Assembly: GCF_016704835.1 (NCBI RefSeq)
Contig: NZ_JADIZJ010000005.1
Location: 248,001 to 312,000, forward strand
Reading direction: 5' to 3'
DNA: 64,000 nt
Origin: Sphingopyxis sp.
GTDB taxonomy: Bacteria; Pseudomonadota; Alphaproteobacteria; Sphingomonadales; Sphingomonadaceae
Shown: one piece after another, positions 7,982-15,555 of the stretch
Position numbering within the stretch: the stretch's first letter is position 1
Layout of the letters: every line of letters starts with the position of its first letter
Made by a program: the position numbers and the translations under genes
Notes under the pieces: model-generated
Database searches by the model: none
Seen by the model: the letters and a program-made list of their open reading frames with translations, nothing else
What the model was told of the DNA's origin: nothing

Positions 7982-8599
7982 GTGCGACGGCGGCGTGCGG
8001 ATACGATGGCGGAAAACCGGGGCAAGCTGATTGCGGCGGGACGAAGGGCCTTCGCATGCGATGGCTTCGCCGCGTCGTCGATGGACGAGCTGACCGCGTC
8101 GGTCGGACTAACGCGCGGCGCGCTATACCATAATTTCGGCGATAAGAAGGGGTTGCTCGCGGCGGTTGTGGCCGAGGTCGACGGCGAGATGGCGTCCCGG
8201 GCCCGGCTGGCGAGCGCGAACGCGGGCAGTGCCTGGGAACAGCTGCTGGCGGAAGGCGCAGCCTATATCGCGATGGCGCTGGATCCGGAGGTACGACGGA
8301 TCGTTCTGCTCGATGGCCCCGCCTTTCTGGGCGACCCCTCTCATTGGCCAAGCCAGAACGCGTGCCTCGAAGCAACAAAGGAGACGGTCGCGAGATTGAT
8401 CGCGGACGGCGCAATGAAGCCGGTCGATGTCGAGGCGGCCGCCCGGCTTCTTTGCGGCGCTGCTTTGAATGCGGCGCTGTGGGTGGCGGCAAGCGACGAT
8501 CCGCAGTCTGTCCTGCCCAAGGCGGCCGACGCCTTCCACCTGATGGCAGGAGGTTTTCTGTCCGGGCAACGCGATCGAGAATCGCTCGGCCTAGAGTGA
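7982..8599 (+). CDS. TetR-family transcriptional repressor
   Basis: 205 aa from GTG 7982 (GAGAGAGG about 11 nt upstream); ATG 8006 is possible. The N-terminal TetR HTH is clear: ENRGKLIAAGRRAF, then SSMDELTASVGLTRGALYHNFGDKKGLLAAVV. The C-terminal ligand domain contains DPEVRRIVLLDGPAFLG, typical of a TetR subgroup. It sits head-to-head with the RidA gene, and two matching palindromes lie between them, so autoregulation plus control of the RidA gene is likely. The ligand is unknown; an intermediate of the neighbouring amino-acid catabolism is a reasonable guess. Confidence 0.9.
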   Translation: MRRRRADTMAENRGKLIAAGRRAFACDGFAASSMDELTASVGLTRGALYHNFGDKKGLLAAVVAEVDGEMASRARLASANAGSAWEQLLAEGAAYIAMALDPEVRRIVLLDGPAFLGDPSHWPSQNACLEATKETVARLIADGAMKPVDVEAAARLLCGAALNAALWVAASDDPQSVLPKAADAFHLMAGGFLSGQRDRESLGLE

Positions 8600-8617
8600 A
8601 CTTGCATCGAACGGGAA

Positions 8618-8694
8618 TGGTGCGCCCGGCAGGATTCGAACCTGCGACCACCCGCTTAGAAGGCGGGTGCTCTATCCAGCTGAGCTACGGGCGC
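8618..8694 (-). tRNA. tRNA-Arg (anticodon TCT)
   Basis: The complement folds as a complete tRNA. The acceptor stem GCGCCCG (from 8694) pairs with CGGGCGC, followed by discriminator A and a genomically encoded CCA (8618-8620). The D arm has AGCTCAGCTGGATAGAGC. The anticodon arm is CCCGC-CTTCTAA-GCGGG with anticodon TCT. The T arm carries GGTTCGAATCC. Total 77 nt with CCA. TCT reads AGA/AGG arginine codons. It lies between the TetR and transporter genes with no sign of an integrated element at its 3' end. Confidence 0.97.
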
Positions 8695-8752
8695 CCGGCT
8701 GCGCGAATAGCGTGGTTTGCGCGGGCTGCAAAGCGGGTTAAGCAGCGTGCCG

Positions 8753-9541
8753 ATGTCCGAATCCGACGCTCCTTCCTCCGTGCCCGCGCTTGTCAGCGCG
8801 TCGAGTATTAAGCACTTTCGCTATTACGACCTCGTGATGGCCGCTTTCGTCGCGGTGCTGCTGCTCAGCAATATCATCGGCGCGTCGAAACTGTCGATGG
8901 TTGGCGGTATGACCTTTGGCGCAGGCATCCTGTTTTTCCCGATCAGCTATGTCATCGGCGACGTGCTGACCGAAGTCTATGGCTATGCCCGGGCGCGCAG
9001 GGTGATCTGGGCCGGTTTCGGGGCGCTGATATTCATGGCGGTCATGAGTTGGGTCGTGCTCGCTATGCCCCCCGCGCCAGACTGGTGGTGCAGCGGGACC
9101 GAGGCGCTGACGCTGAAAGCCGGCGAGGCCAGTGGCAGCGGCGCGGTGTGTCAGGCGACCTATGACAGCGTATTCGGCAGCGCGTGGCGTATCGTCCTCG
9201 CGTCGATCGTCGCGTTCTGGGCCGGTGAGTTCGTCAACAGCTACGTCCTGGCGCGGATGAAGGTCGCGACGGGCGGGCGCTTCCTGTGGATGCGCACGAT
9301 CGGATCAACGATCGTCGGCCAGGGGATCGACAGTCTGATCTTTTACCCCATCGCCTTCCTCGGTATCTGGGAAACCGAGCAGGTGCTGCTGGTTATGGCG
9401 ACGAACTGGGCGATGAAGGTCGCTTGGGAAGCAGCGTTAACCCCCGCAACTTATCTGGTCGTGGGCGCGTTGAAACGCCGCGAAGGTGTCGATGTGTTCG
9501 ACGAAGGCACCGACTTTACGCCATTCGCTGCCAAGGTTTGA
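8753..9541 (+). CDS. yhhQ: Queuosine precursor transporter, YhhQ/VUT family
   Basis: 262 aa integral inner-membrane protein with about six hydrophobic segments. The family hallmark FPISYVIGDVLTEVYGYARARR is visible near residues 60-82, and the C-terminal half has GSTIVGQGIDSLIFYPIAF, also typical. YhhQ proteins import 7-cyano/7-aminomethyl-7-deazaguanine for queuosine modification of tRNA. ATG 8753 is chosen because the preceding in-frame codons overlap the region next to the tRNA gene; the ribosome site is weak. A hydrophilic loop with two Cys (WWCSGTEAL...AVCQ) is longer than in E. coli. The next gene follows after 3 nt. Confidence 0.88.
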   Translation: MSESDAPSSVPALVSASSIKHFRYYDLVMAAFVAVLLLSNIIGASKLSMVGGMTFGAGILFFPISYVIGDVLTEVYGYARARRVIWAGFGALIFMAVMSWVVLAMPPAPDWWCSGTEALTLKAGEASGSGAVCQATYDSVFGSAWRIVLASIVAFWAGEFVNSYVLARMKVATGGRFLWMRTIGSTIVGQGIDSLIFYPIAFLGIWETEQVLLVMATNWAMKVAWEAALTPATYLVVGALKRREGVDVFDEGTDFTPFAAKV

Positions 9542-9544
9542 TCC

Positions 9545-9940
9545 ATGACATTGATTGAGATCGCCTCGCTGTTCGAGGAACGGAAACTTTCGATCATCGA
9601 AGCGAGCGGCTTAGGCAAGGATGCGTTGCACATCTATTTCGGGCTAGCGCTGTTTCTTGCCGTCCGGCTCGCATGGCGGTGGCGCGGCGGTTGGCTTGTC
9701 GCATGGTTTGCGGTGCTGGCGATGGCCTGCGGTGGCGAATGGCTCGACATGACCGCCGAACATAGTCGCTCGACGATCCAGCCCGATGCGGCGCATTGGC
9801 ACGACATCTGGAATACGATGTTCTGGCCCACAGTGCTGCTTGTCATCGGGCGCTGGCTTCAGCCGAAAGCGAAGTCCGCGGTCGACGCGCCGACCGATTT
9901 GTCAGGCGAGGACGCCGAGGGCCGCCTCGAACAGGCGTAG
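9545..9940 (+). CDS. Small predicted membrane protein of unknown function
   Basis: 131 aa. Two or three hydrophobic segments are visible (about residues 29-41, 49-62 and 92-104), with the motif GGEWLDMTAEH between them. It starts 3 nt after the transporter stop and is probably co-transcribed. Its last 39 bp overlap the end of purQ on the opposite strand. I do not recognise a named family. The WHDIWNTMFWPTVLLVIGRW segment resembles small membrane proteins found near YhhQ in sphingomonads, but that is an impression only. Confidence 0.6.
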   Translation: MTLIEIASLFEERKLSIIEASGLGKDALHIYFGLALFLAVRLAWRWRGGWLVAWFAVLAMACGGEWLDMTAEHSRSTIQPDAAHWHDIWNTMFWPTVLLVIGRWLQPKAKSAVDAPTDLSGEDAEGRLEQA

Positions 9941-10567
9941 CCCGTCGGTGCCGCCATGCGCGCGGTCGATCGCGCGCTCGGGGTGCGGCATCATGCCCAG
10001 CACATTGCCGGCGTCGTTCAGTACCCCTGCGATATCGCGCGCCGAGCCGTTGACGCTGTCAGCGTAGCGAAAGGCGACGCGCCCGTCGCCTTCGATGCGG
10101 TCGAGCGTTGCGGCGTCGGCGAAATAATTGCCGTCGTGATGCGCGACCGGAATGTTGATTTCTTCACCAGCGTTATAGCTCGCGGTGAACAGCGACTGGC
10201 TGTTTTCGACCCTCAGCGGCACGGTGCGGCAGACAAAGTTCAACCCGGCGTTGCGCATCAGCGCGCCGGGAAGCAACTGCGCTTCGGTCAGCACCTGGAA
10301 ACCGTTGCACACGCCGAGCACCGGGACGCCGCGGCCCGCGGCATCGGCGACCGCGCGCAGGATCGGCGAGCGCGCCGCCATTGCGCCCGAACGCAAATAG
10401 TCGCCATAGGAAAAACCGCCGGGCAGCGCGATGAACTCGGTGCCATCGGGCAGGTCGGTGTCGCGGTGCCACACCATCGCGGGCGCGCCACCAGTGACCT
10501 GTTCGAGCGCGACGGCCATGTCGCGGTCGCAGTTGGAGCCCGGAAAGACGATAACGGCGGTCTTCAT
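9902..10567 (-). CDS. purQ: Phosphoribosylformylglycinamidine synthase, glutaminase subunit
   Basis: 221 aa from ATG 10567 with AGGAG upstream. This is the class-I glutamine amidotransferase subunit of FGAM synthase (purine biosynthesis step 4, cytoplasm), which supplies ammonia to PurL. Visible motifs: FPGSNCDRD at the start, ALPGGFSYGDYLRSG, the nucleophile Cys in GVCNGFQ, and the His/Glu of the triad in GMMPHPERA. Length matches the family. It follows purS by 14 nt. Its 3' end overlaps the convergent small membrane-protein gene by 39 bp. Confidence 0.97.
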   Translation of the reverse strand: MKTAVIVFPGSNCDRDMAVALEQVTGGAPAMVWHRDTDLPDGTEFIALPGGFSYGDYLRSGAMAARSPILRAVADAAGRGVPVLGVCNGFQVLTEAQLLPGALMRNAGLNFVCRTVPLRVENSQSLFTASYNAGEEINIPVAHHDGNYFADAATLDRIEGDGRVAFRYADSVNGSARDIAGVLNDAGNVLGMMPHPERAIDRAHGGTDGLRLFEAALGVLA

Positions 10568-10581
10568 GGCTATGGCTCCTT

Positions 10582-10812
10582 TTAGGGGCGCTCGATGCGG
10601 TAGTTTTCGATCACCATATTGGCGAGCAGCTTGGCGCACATCGCATCGAGATCGGCATCGCTTGTCCCGTCGGCGACGTCGAGTTCGATGAAACGTCCGG
10701 CGCGGACGTCGGCGACGCCGCCGAAGCCCAGCCCTTCGAGGGCATGGTGGATCGCCTTGCCCTGCGGGTCCAGAACTCCCGGCTTGAGTGTCACATAGAC
10801 ATTCACTTTCAT
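10582..10812 (-). CDS. purS: Phosphoribosylformylglycinamidine synthase subunit PurS
   Basis: 76 aa from ATG 10812 (AAGG about 9 nt upstream). It begins MKVNVYVTLKPGVLDPQGKA and contains GLGFGGVADVRAGRFIELDV, characteristic of PurS, the small subunit that bridges PurQ and PurL in the FGAM synthase complex. It is directly upstream of purQ on the minus strand. In many alphaproteobacteria purC precedes purS directly; here purC lies about 6 kb upstream on the same strand with unrelated genes between. Confidence 0.96.
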   Translation of the reverse strand: MKVNVYVTLKPGVLDPQGKAIHHALEGLGFGGVADVRAGRFIELDVADGTSDADLDAMCAKLLANMVIENYRIERP

Positions 10813-10917
10813 GGGCGTCGACCTTTGTAAGCGGGGTGCGGGAGGATGGGCGCGCCTATGCCCGCGAATCAACTTCCGGGCAAGGGTTGCGCCGCCTAAA
10901 AATGTCACTGTTCGAAT

Positions 10918-10957
10918 TGCGAACCAGTCGCATCTTTCCTGTTGCGAATCCCTCGCA
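10918..10957. promoter_or_regulatory. Two Fur-like inverted repeats upstream of bfd
   Basis: TGCGAACCAGTCGCA (10918-10932) and TGCGAATCCCTCGCA (10943-10957) each have the form TGCGA-N5-TCGCA, a GC-adjusted version of the 7-1-7 Fur box. Their centres are 25 bp apart. A weaker third copy, TGAGAAGGATTCGCA at 10979-10993, covers the bfd ribosome site. The position before bfd/bfr fits iron-dependent control. The assignment to Fur rather than another iron regulator is inferred. Confidence 0.6.
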
Positions 10958-10994
10958 CTATCCCTACATCATGGTTGTTGAGAAGGATTCGCAC

Positions 10995-11168
10995 ATGGTC
11001 GTCTGTGTCTGCAACGCAATAAGAGAAAGCCAGCTGCGCGATGTCGCGCGCGATGGCCAGTTGCGCTGTGCCAAGGCAGCTTATGCACAATTGGGCCGCA
11101 AACCCAAGTGCGGCCAGTGCCTGCCTTTCGCTCGCATTATCATCAGCGAAGTCGCCGCCACCGCCTGA
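10995..11168 (+). CDS. bfd: Bacterioferritin-associated [2Fe-2S] ferredoxin
   Basis: 57 aa from ATG 10995, with AAGGA 7 nt upstream; longer frames would run through the Fur-like boxes. It has the BFD-like Fe-S pattern: CVCNAI near the N-terminus (C-x-C) and KCGQCLPF near the C-terminus (C-x2-C). Bfd reduces the haem of bacterioferritin so that stored Fe(III) is released as Fe(II). bfr follows in the same direction 100 bp later, which supports the call. Iron regulation is suggested by the boxes upstream. Confidence 0.93.
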   Translation: MVVCVCNAIRESQLRDVARDGQLRCAKAAYAQLGRKPKCGQCLPFARIIISEVAATA

Positions 11169-11268
11169 TTTTTCTTGGTTTTCTGCCATTTTGACCTTTG
11201 CTTGATGGGGCCCGGGCGCTTATAACGCGCCTATCCCATTCCCGAGACAAAATGGCAGGAACGACACC

Positions 11269-11751
11269 ATGAAGGGCGACGAAAAGGTCATCGATTTTCT
11301 TAACGAGGCGCTCAAGAACGAGCTGACCGCCATCAACCAATATTGGTTGCACTATCGCATGCTCGACAATTGGGGCGTCGCGCGCCTCGCCAAGTTCGAA
11401 CGCGAAGAGTCGATCGACGAGATGAAGCATGCCGACCAGCTTGCTGATCGCATCCTCTTTCTCGGCGGCCTGCCCAATTTCCAGATGCTCGGTCGGCTTC
11501 GTGTCGGCGAGACCGTCGAGGAAATCCTGAAGGCCGATCTCGCGCTCGAGGAAGAGGCGATCCCGCTGCTCAAGGACGCGATGGCGCACAGCGAAAGCGT
11601 GCGCGATTATGTCAGCCGCGACCTCTTCGGGTCGATCCTGGCCAGCGAAGAACATCATGTCGACGAGCTGGAAAAGCAGTTCGAGATGATCGAGCGGATG
11701 GGGATCGAGAATTATATTCAGCTGCAGTCGAAGCCGTCGGGCGAATACTAA
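11269..11751 (+). CDS. bfr: Bacterioferritin
   Basis: 160 aa, the usual length. All ferroxidase-centre ligands are at the classical positions: Glu18, Glu51, His54, Glu94, Glu127 and His130, with Tyr25 nearby. The haem ligand Met52 is present in IDEMKHADQ. It forms 24-mer iron-storage shells in the cytoplasm, oxidising Fe(II) and storing the mineral. Translation starts at ATG 11269, after a short leader following the bfd stop. A hairpin with a T run lies about 60 bp beyond the stop. Confidence 0.97.
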   Translation: MKGDEKVIDFLNEALKNELTAINQYWLHYRMLDNWGVARLAKFEREESIDEMKHADQLADRILFLGGLPNFQMLGRLRVGETVEEILKADLALEEEAIPLLKDAMAHSESVRDYVSRDLFGSILASEEHHVDELEKQFEMIERMGIENYIQLQSKPSGEY

Positions 11752-11754
11752 TCG

Positions 11755-11792
11755 GATCCCGTCATCCCGGCTTTCGCCGGGATGACGGGATC
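11755..11792. repeat. Perfect intergenic palindrome (REP-like), 16-bp arms
   Basis: GATCCCGTCATCCCGG (11755-11770) and its exact complement (11777-11792) surround the 6-nt loop CTTTCG. The GTCATCCCGG core recurs at 12466-12540, and a variant with CTT in place of CAT occurs at 31838-31912, so this belongs to a dispersed intergenic repeat family. It lies only 3 bp after the bfr stop and may also protect the mRNA end. Confidence 0.8.
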
Positions 11793-11811
11793 GGGCAACA
11801 TCGACGGATCT

Positions 11812-11839
11812 GAGGGGCGCTTCCGAGCGCCTCTTTTTT
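11812..11839 (+). terminator. Rho-independent terminator after bfr
   Basis: GAGGGGCGCT pairs with AGCGCCTC (2-nt bulge) around a short TCCG loop, followed by six T residues. It ends the bfd-bfr transcript. Confidence 0.75.
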
Positions 11840-11984
11840 GCTTGTATTTGCAACTGTTTCTCAATAGCAAGATGAGGCAGTCCCCTCCTGCCGGCCGCTG
11901 CATCTTAAAGATGCGCTTTAAAGCGGCCGGCATCTTTTCGAACCGGAAGAGGCGGACCACTTGGACCGGGAGGACGACACCATC

Positions 11985-12404
11985 ATGCAAAGCAGCGCGC
12001 TGATCCGCCAGTTGAGCGAGCAACCCCGGGTGCGCGATCTCTCGGTCGAAGCCGCACAGGCGGTTCTCGCGCTCCGTTACTGCATCCTGTGCCGCCGCAG
12101 CGAGCGCGACCCGATCCCCGAACTCGAACGGCGCTGGGGCAACATCCTGGCCGCGCGGCGCTATCGCCTCGTGGTCGAGGCGATCGGCCATGTCTGGCCG
12201 GACCCCTTTGTCGTCGCCCCGCCCTGCTGCCCGCGCATCAGTTTCGACGAGGCGCTGCTTGCCGCGATGGTGAGCGCTGCGGCGCAGCGCGACCGGCCAC
12301 AGTTCGACTTGCTGACCGCCGAGATGCTGGGCGGCGACGCGCGCGAGATGATCTTCGCCGCGCTGGAGAATTTCATCCGTGCGCAAAAGCCGGAGCGGAT
12401 CTAG
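11985..12404 (+). CDS. Conserved hypothetical protein, 139 aa
   Basis: ATG 11985 is preceded by GGGAGGACG about 12 nt upstream. The protein is soluble and mostly helical in appearance, with no signal peptide. Cys-containing stretches YCILCRRSERDP and APPCCPRIS could bind metal, but the spacing fits no motif I know. The C-terminal half (SFDEALLAAMVSAAAQRDRPQFDLL) is alanine-rich. It stands alone between the bfr terminator and an inverted-repeat element. I do not recognise the family; the codon pattern and ribosome site support a real gene. Confidence 0.6.
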   Translation: MQSSALIRQLSEQPRVRDLSVEAAQAVLALRYCILCRRSERDPIPELERRWGNILAARRYRLVVEAIGHVWPDPFVVAPPCCPRISFDEALLAAMVSAAAQRDRPQFDLLTAEMLGGDAREMIFAALENFIRAQKPERI

Positions 12405-12465
12405 CATAGCAAAAATGGGGGATTACCCATTGCCGTTATGAGTAGGAAACCGACGTCTTACAGCT

Positions 12466-12540
12466 TCGTCATCCCGGACTTGATCCGGGATCCACGGCGA
12501 CAGCGCAGCTATGGATCCCCGATCAAGTCCGGGATGACGA
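12466..12540. repeat. Intergenic inverted-repeat element with perfect 20-bp arms
   Basis: The arms at 12466-12485 and 12521-12540 are exact complements, beginning TCGTCATCCCGGACTTGATC. The pairing continues inward with one mismatch around GGGATCC. The centre (about 12496-12512) is unpaired. It shares core and size with the element at 31838-31912 and is a small, non-coding dispersed repeat of the REP/MITE kind. Confidence 0.8.
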
Positions 12541-12617
12541 TAAGGCGAATATCCTCCCTGTCGCGCAGCGATGGGAATGATAAACGGCAGCATCGGTCGT
12601 TAGCTGAGGCTCGCCCC

Positions 12618-15512
12618 CTACTTGCCAGCCTTGTCGCTCACCGCCTTGATCACGAGCGCCTTGTCGTCGACCAAATAGCGCTTGGCTAGCAGCTGCAACT
12701 CTGCCGGCGTCGCGGCTTCGACTTCGCCAATCCCCTTGCGGCTGCGGTCTAGGCGATCGGTCTGGCTCGTCGCCTCGGCGACATAGTTCAACCAATAGGC
12801 GTTTTCACGCCGCGATTTGGTCATCGCTTCGACCAGTGGCTTGCGCGCGCGGTCGAGCAGGTCGGCATCGACGGGGGCGTCGCGCAGCTCCTTGGCGATC
12901 GCAAAGATAGCGGCGCGCGTTGTCGCCAGATCCTTGTGATCGACATTGCTTGCGGCGAAGAGATGGCCGTAGCCTGGAAATTCGTCCGACAGGCTGGCGG
13001 CCGCGCCGGGACTGTAGCTTTCCCCGAGCTTCTCGCGCAATTCCTCGGTCAGCTTCAATTGCATGACGCGCGCAAGCAGGTTGAGCCGCATCGCTTCGCT
13101 CAGGTTGCTGTCGTCGCGCGCGGGCCAGTAGACGCGCAGCTCGGCCTGCTCGGCCGGCCCCTTGTGGATCAGCGTCCGCTCGCTGCGGTCAGCCGCAAAT
13201 TCACGCACCCGCGCCTCGCGGCGCAAATTAAAGGCGGCACGGCGTTCGGGCAATGCGCCAAAGGACGCCGCGATCGCATCGATCGCCGCCTGCTCGTCGA
13301 TGTCCCCGACGACGCCGATCTCGATCGCGCCCTTTGCAAAGCTGTCGGCAACGACCGGTTTCAGCTGCGCCCAGTCGAGCGTCATCAGCTTGGCGAGCGG
13401 CGGGGTCTGCGAGCGCGGGTCGTCGTTGGCCAGAATGCCCCCCGCGTCGCGGCCGATCACCGCCGCAGGGGTCGCATCATTCGCGGCATATTGCTGCGGC
13501 AGCACGCGGCGGATCAGCGCAAGCCCGTCGGGGCGATAGCCGGGGTGGGTCAGAAACGCCGCCATCAACTTCGCCTGTAGCCCAAAATCTTCGGGCGAGG
13601 TCAACGCGCTGCCGCCAAACGCATCGGTGGCATTGCCGAAACTGGGGCTGACCGTCTTGCCCGCGAGGATCGAACGCAGTTCGTCGAGGCTATGCGCCTC
13701 GAGCCCGCCCAGCATCAGTGATCCCGCCAGCGACACCTTCGTCGGATCGTCGCGCGTCGCGAGCAGATTGCCGCCATCGACACGCAGCGACAGCATCACG
13801 CGGTCTTTCTGAAAATCAGTTTTCTTGATGTTGAGCATAACATTGTTTGCGAAGCGGACCCGGCGGATACCGAGATCCTCGATCCGATCGTCGCTGACGA
13901 TTCGTCCCGGGGTGCCGAAATTGTCATAGGCGAAGGCCGCATTGGCAGCTTCGGTCGGCGCCGCTACCGCAACCTGGGCCGAGCTGCGCAACGCGGCGAG
14001 GATCGCGTCGGTGCCGCCGTCGATCGGCTTTTTCGCCGAAACCCGCGCGAGCGGCGCACTGAAGCCCTCCATTCGCTTGCGGAACGCCGCGGTAACCGCC
14101 GCGGCGCTGAGCGATGGTGCGGTCGCCTCAAACAACGCCTGCGACGTTTCAGGGCGGGCAAAAACGAAATCGCCCTTCGCCGCGGCAATCAGCGTGTCGG
14201 CGAGCGCATCGCTGCGCCGCGTCGTCACCCCGGCAACCGCATTGCGCAGCGCGGTACGCCGCGTCGCCAGTTGCTCGGCAACTTCGGCTTGAGTGAAGCC
14301 GTGCTCGATAGCGCGGCGCTGCTCCTGTTCGATCAGCGCCAGCGCTTCTTGCCACGCGCCCTCCTTGGCGACCGCTCCGACGGTGACCTGATCGAAGACC
14401 TTCCAGCCCGCCGCTTCACTGAAATAACCGCCCAAGATCGGCGAATCCTCGTTGAGCGCAAGCTTCGCCAGACGGCGGTTGACGATCGCTTCGCCGACAT
14501 CCTCGGCGAGCGTGCGCGCGCGCTTCGCCTTGGTATCGGCTTCGTCGACCCACGGTTTGAAGGCCGCGAGGGTGACCGAATCCTGGATCGCGGGATCGAT
14601 GAAATCGTCGGCCGCCGCGGCGCGATGATAATCGATCGTGCCGATGTCAGGATTGGCGCCGGCGGCACCGCGCCCCTTCCAGTCGCCGAAACGCGCCTTG
14701 ATCTTGGCCTCGACCGCCGCAGGATCGAAATCGCCGACCATCACCAGTGTCGCCCGCTCCGGCCGGTAGTAGCGATCATACAGGTCGCGCAGCCGCGCCG
14801 CTGGCGCAGTCTTTATCACCTCTTCGGTGCCCACCGGCAGGCGGCTCGCAACCTTCATCCCCTGCATCTGGAAATCGAGCTGGTCGATCAGATTGCGCAG
14901 CTGATAGGTGTCGCGGGCGCGACGTTCGGACAGGATGATGCCGCGTTCGCGATCGACCGCAGTCGGATCGATCGCGAGCTCTCCACCGGTCTCGCGCATC
15001 AGCATCAGCCCGGTGTTGATCAGATCGTCCGAAGCATTGGGCAGGTCGAGCTGGTAGATCGTCTCGTCAAAGCCTGTCGACGCATTGGTATCGGCGCCGA
15101 ACGCCAGCCCTTTGCGTTCGAGCAGCTTGATCATCTCGCCTTCGGGCACGTTGGTCGATCCGTTGAACGCCATATGTTCGAGGAAATGGGCCAGCCCACG
15201 CTGGTCCTCGGCCTCGGCAAAGCTGCCGACGTCGAACCGCATCCGCAGGACGACGCTGTCCTTGGGCGTGCTGTTCGCTAGCAGCGCATATTTCATCCCG
15301 TTGGGCAGCACGCCAAAGACGATGTTCGGATCGACCGGCACATCGCTGGCGGCGAAGTTCCATGCTTTCCCGGCCTCGGTTTGCGGATTGGTGGCTGTGG
15401 TCGCGGTGGTGGGCGCCGCCGTATCGCGGGCAAAGACCGGTGCGGCGGTCGCGATCAGCAGGACGAGGGGCGACAGCGCGGTCGAAACACGCCGGACAAA
15501 GGATTTGGTCAT
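12618..15512 (-). CDS. Periplasmic M16 (insulinase/pitrilysin-type) zinc peptidase
   Basis: 964 aa from ATG 15512 with a Sec signal peptide (TALSPLVLLIATAAPVFA). The inverted zinc motif HFLEHMAF (HxxEH) lies about residue 100, with the downstream ligand Glu in RERGIILSERRA. The length corresponds to the two-halved single-chain M16 type: the active N-terminal half is followed by a C-terminal half without HxxEH (FNLRREARVREFA..., then ARVMQLKLTEELREKLG). This is normal for the family. It degrades peptides in the envelope. It lies 44 bp downstream of the diguanylate cyclase gene on the same strand. The ribosome site at 15512 is weak. Confidence 0.92.
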   Translation of the reverse strand: MTKSFVRRVSTALSPLVLLIATAAPVFARDTAAPTTATTATNPQTEAGKAWNFAASDVPVDPNIVFGVLPNGMKYALLANSTPKDSVVLRMRFDVGSFAEAEDQRGLAHFLEHMAFNGSTNVPEGEMIKLLERKGLAFGADTNASTGFDETIYQLDLPNASDDLINTGLMLMRETGGELAIDPTAVDRERGIILSERRARDTYQLRNLIDQLDFQMQGMKVASRLPVGTEEVIKTAPAARLRDLYDRYYRPERATLVMVGDFDPAAVEAKIKARFGDWKGRGAAGANPDIGTIDYHRAAAADDFIDPAIQDSVTLAAFKPWVDEADTKAKRARTLAEDVGEAIVNRRLAKLALNEDSPILGGYFSEAAGWKVFDQVTVGAVAKEGAWQEALALIEQEQRRAIEHGFTQAEVAEQLATRRTALRNAVAGVTTRRSDALADTLIAAAKGDFVFARPETSQALFEATAPSLSAAAVTAAFRKRMEGFSAPLARVSAKKPIDGGTDAILAALRSSAQVAVAAPTEAANAAFAYDNFGTPGRIVSDDRIEDLGIRRVRFANNVMLNIKKTDFQKDRVMLSLRVDGGNLLATRDDPTKVSLAGSLMLGGLEAHSLDELRSILAGKTVSPSFGNATDAFGGSALTSPEDFGLQAKLMAAFLTHPGYRPDGLALIRRVLPQQYAANDATPAAVIGRDAGGILANDDPRSQTPPLAKLMTLDWAQLKPVVADSFAKGAIEIGVVGDIDEQAAIDAIAASFGALPERRAAFNLRREARVREFAADRSERTLIHKGPAEQAELRVYWPARDDSNLSEAMRLNLLARVMQLKLTEELREKLGESYSPGAAASLSDEFPGYGHLFAASNVDHKDLATTRAAIFAIAKELRDAPVDADLLDRARKPLVEAMTKSRRENAYWLNYVAEATSQTDRLDRSRKGIGEVEAATPAELQLLAKRYLVDDKALVIKAVSDKAGK

Positions 15513-15555
15513 GCCCAACGGTGTGGCTACCCCCCCGCGGCCGGTCAAGCGCTGG

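Noticed and set aside
8618..8694. tRNA-Arg as an attachment site of a genomic island
   Set aside because: No repeat of the tRNA 3' end was noticed nearby and no integrase is adjacent.
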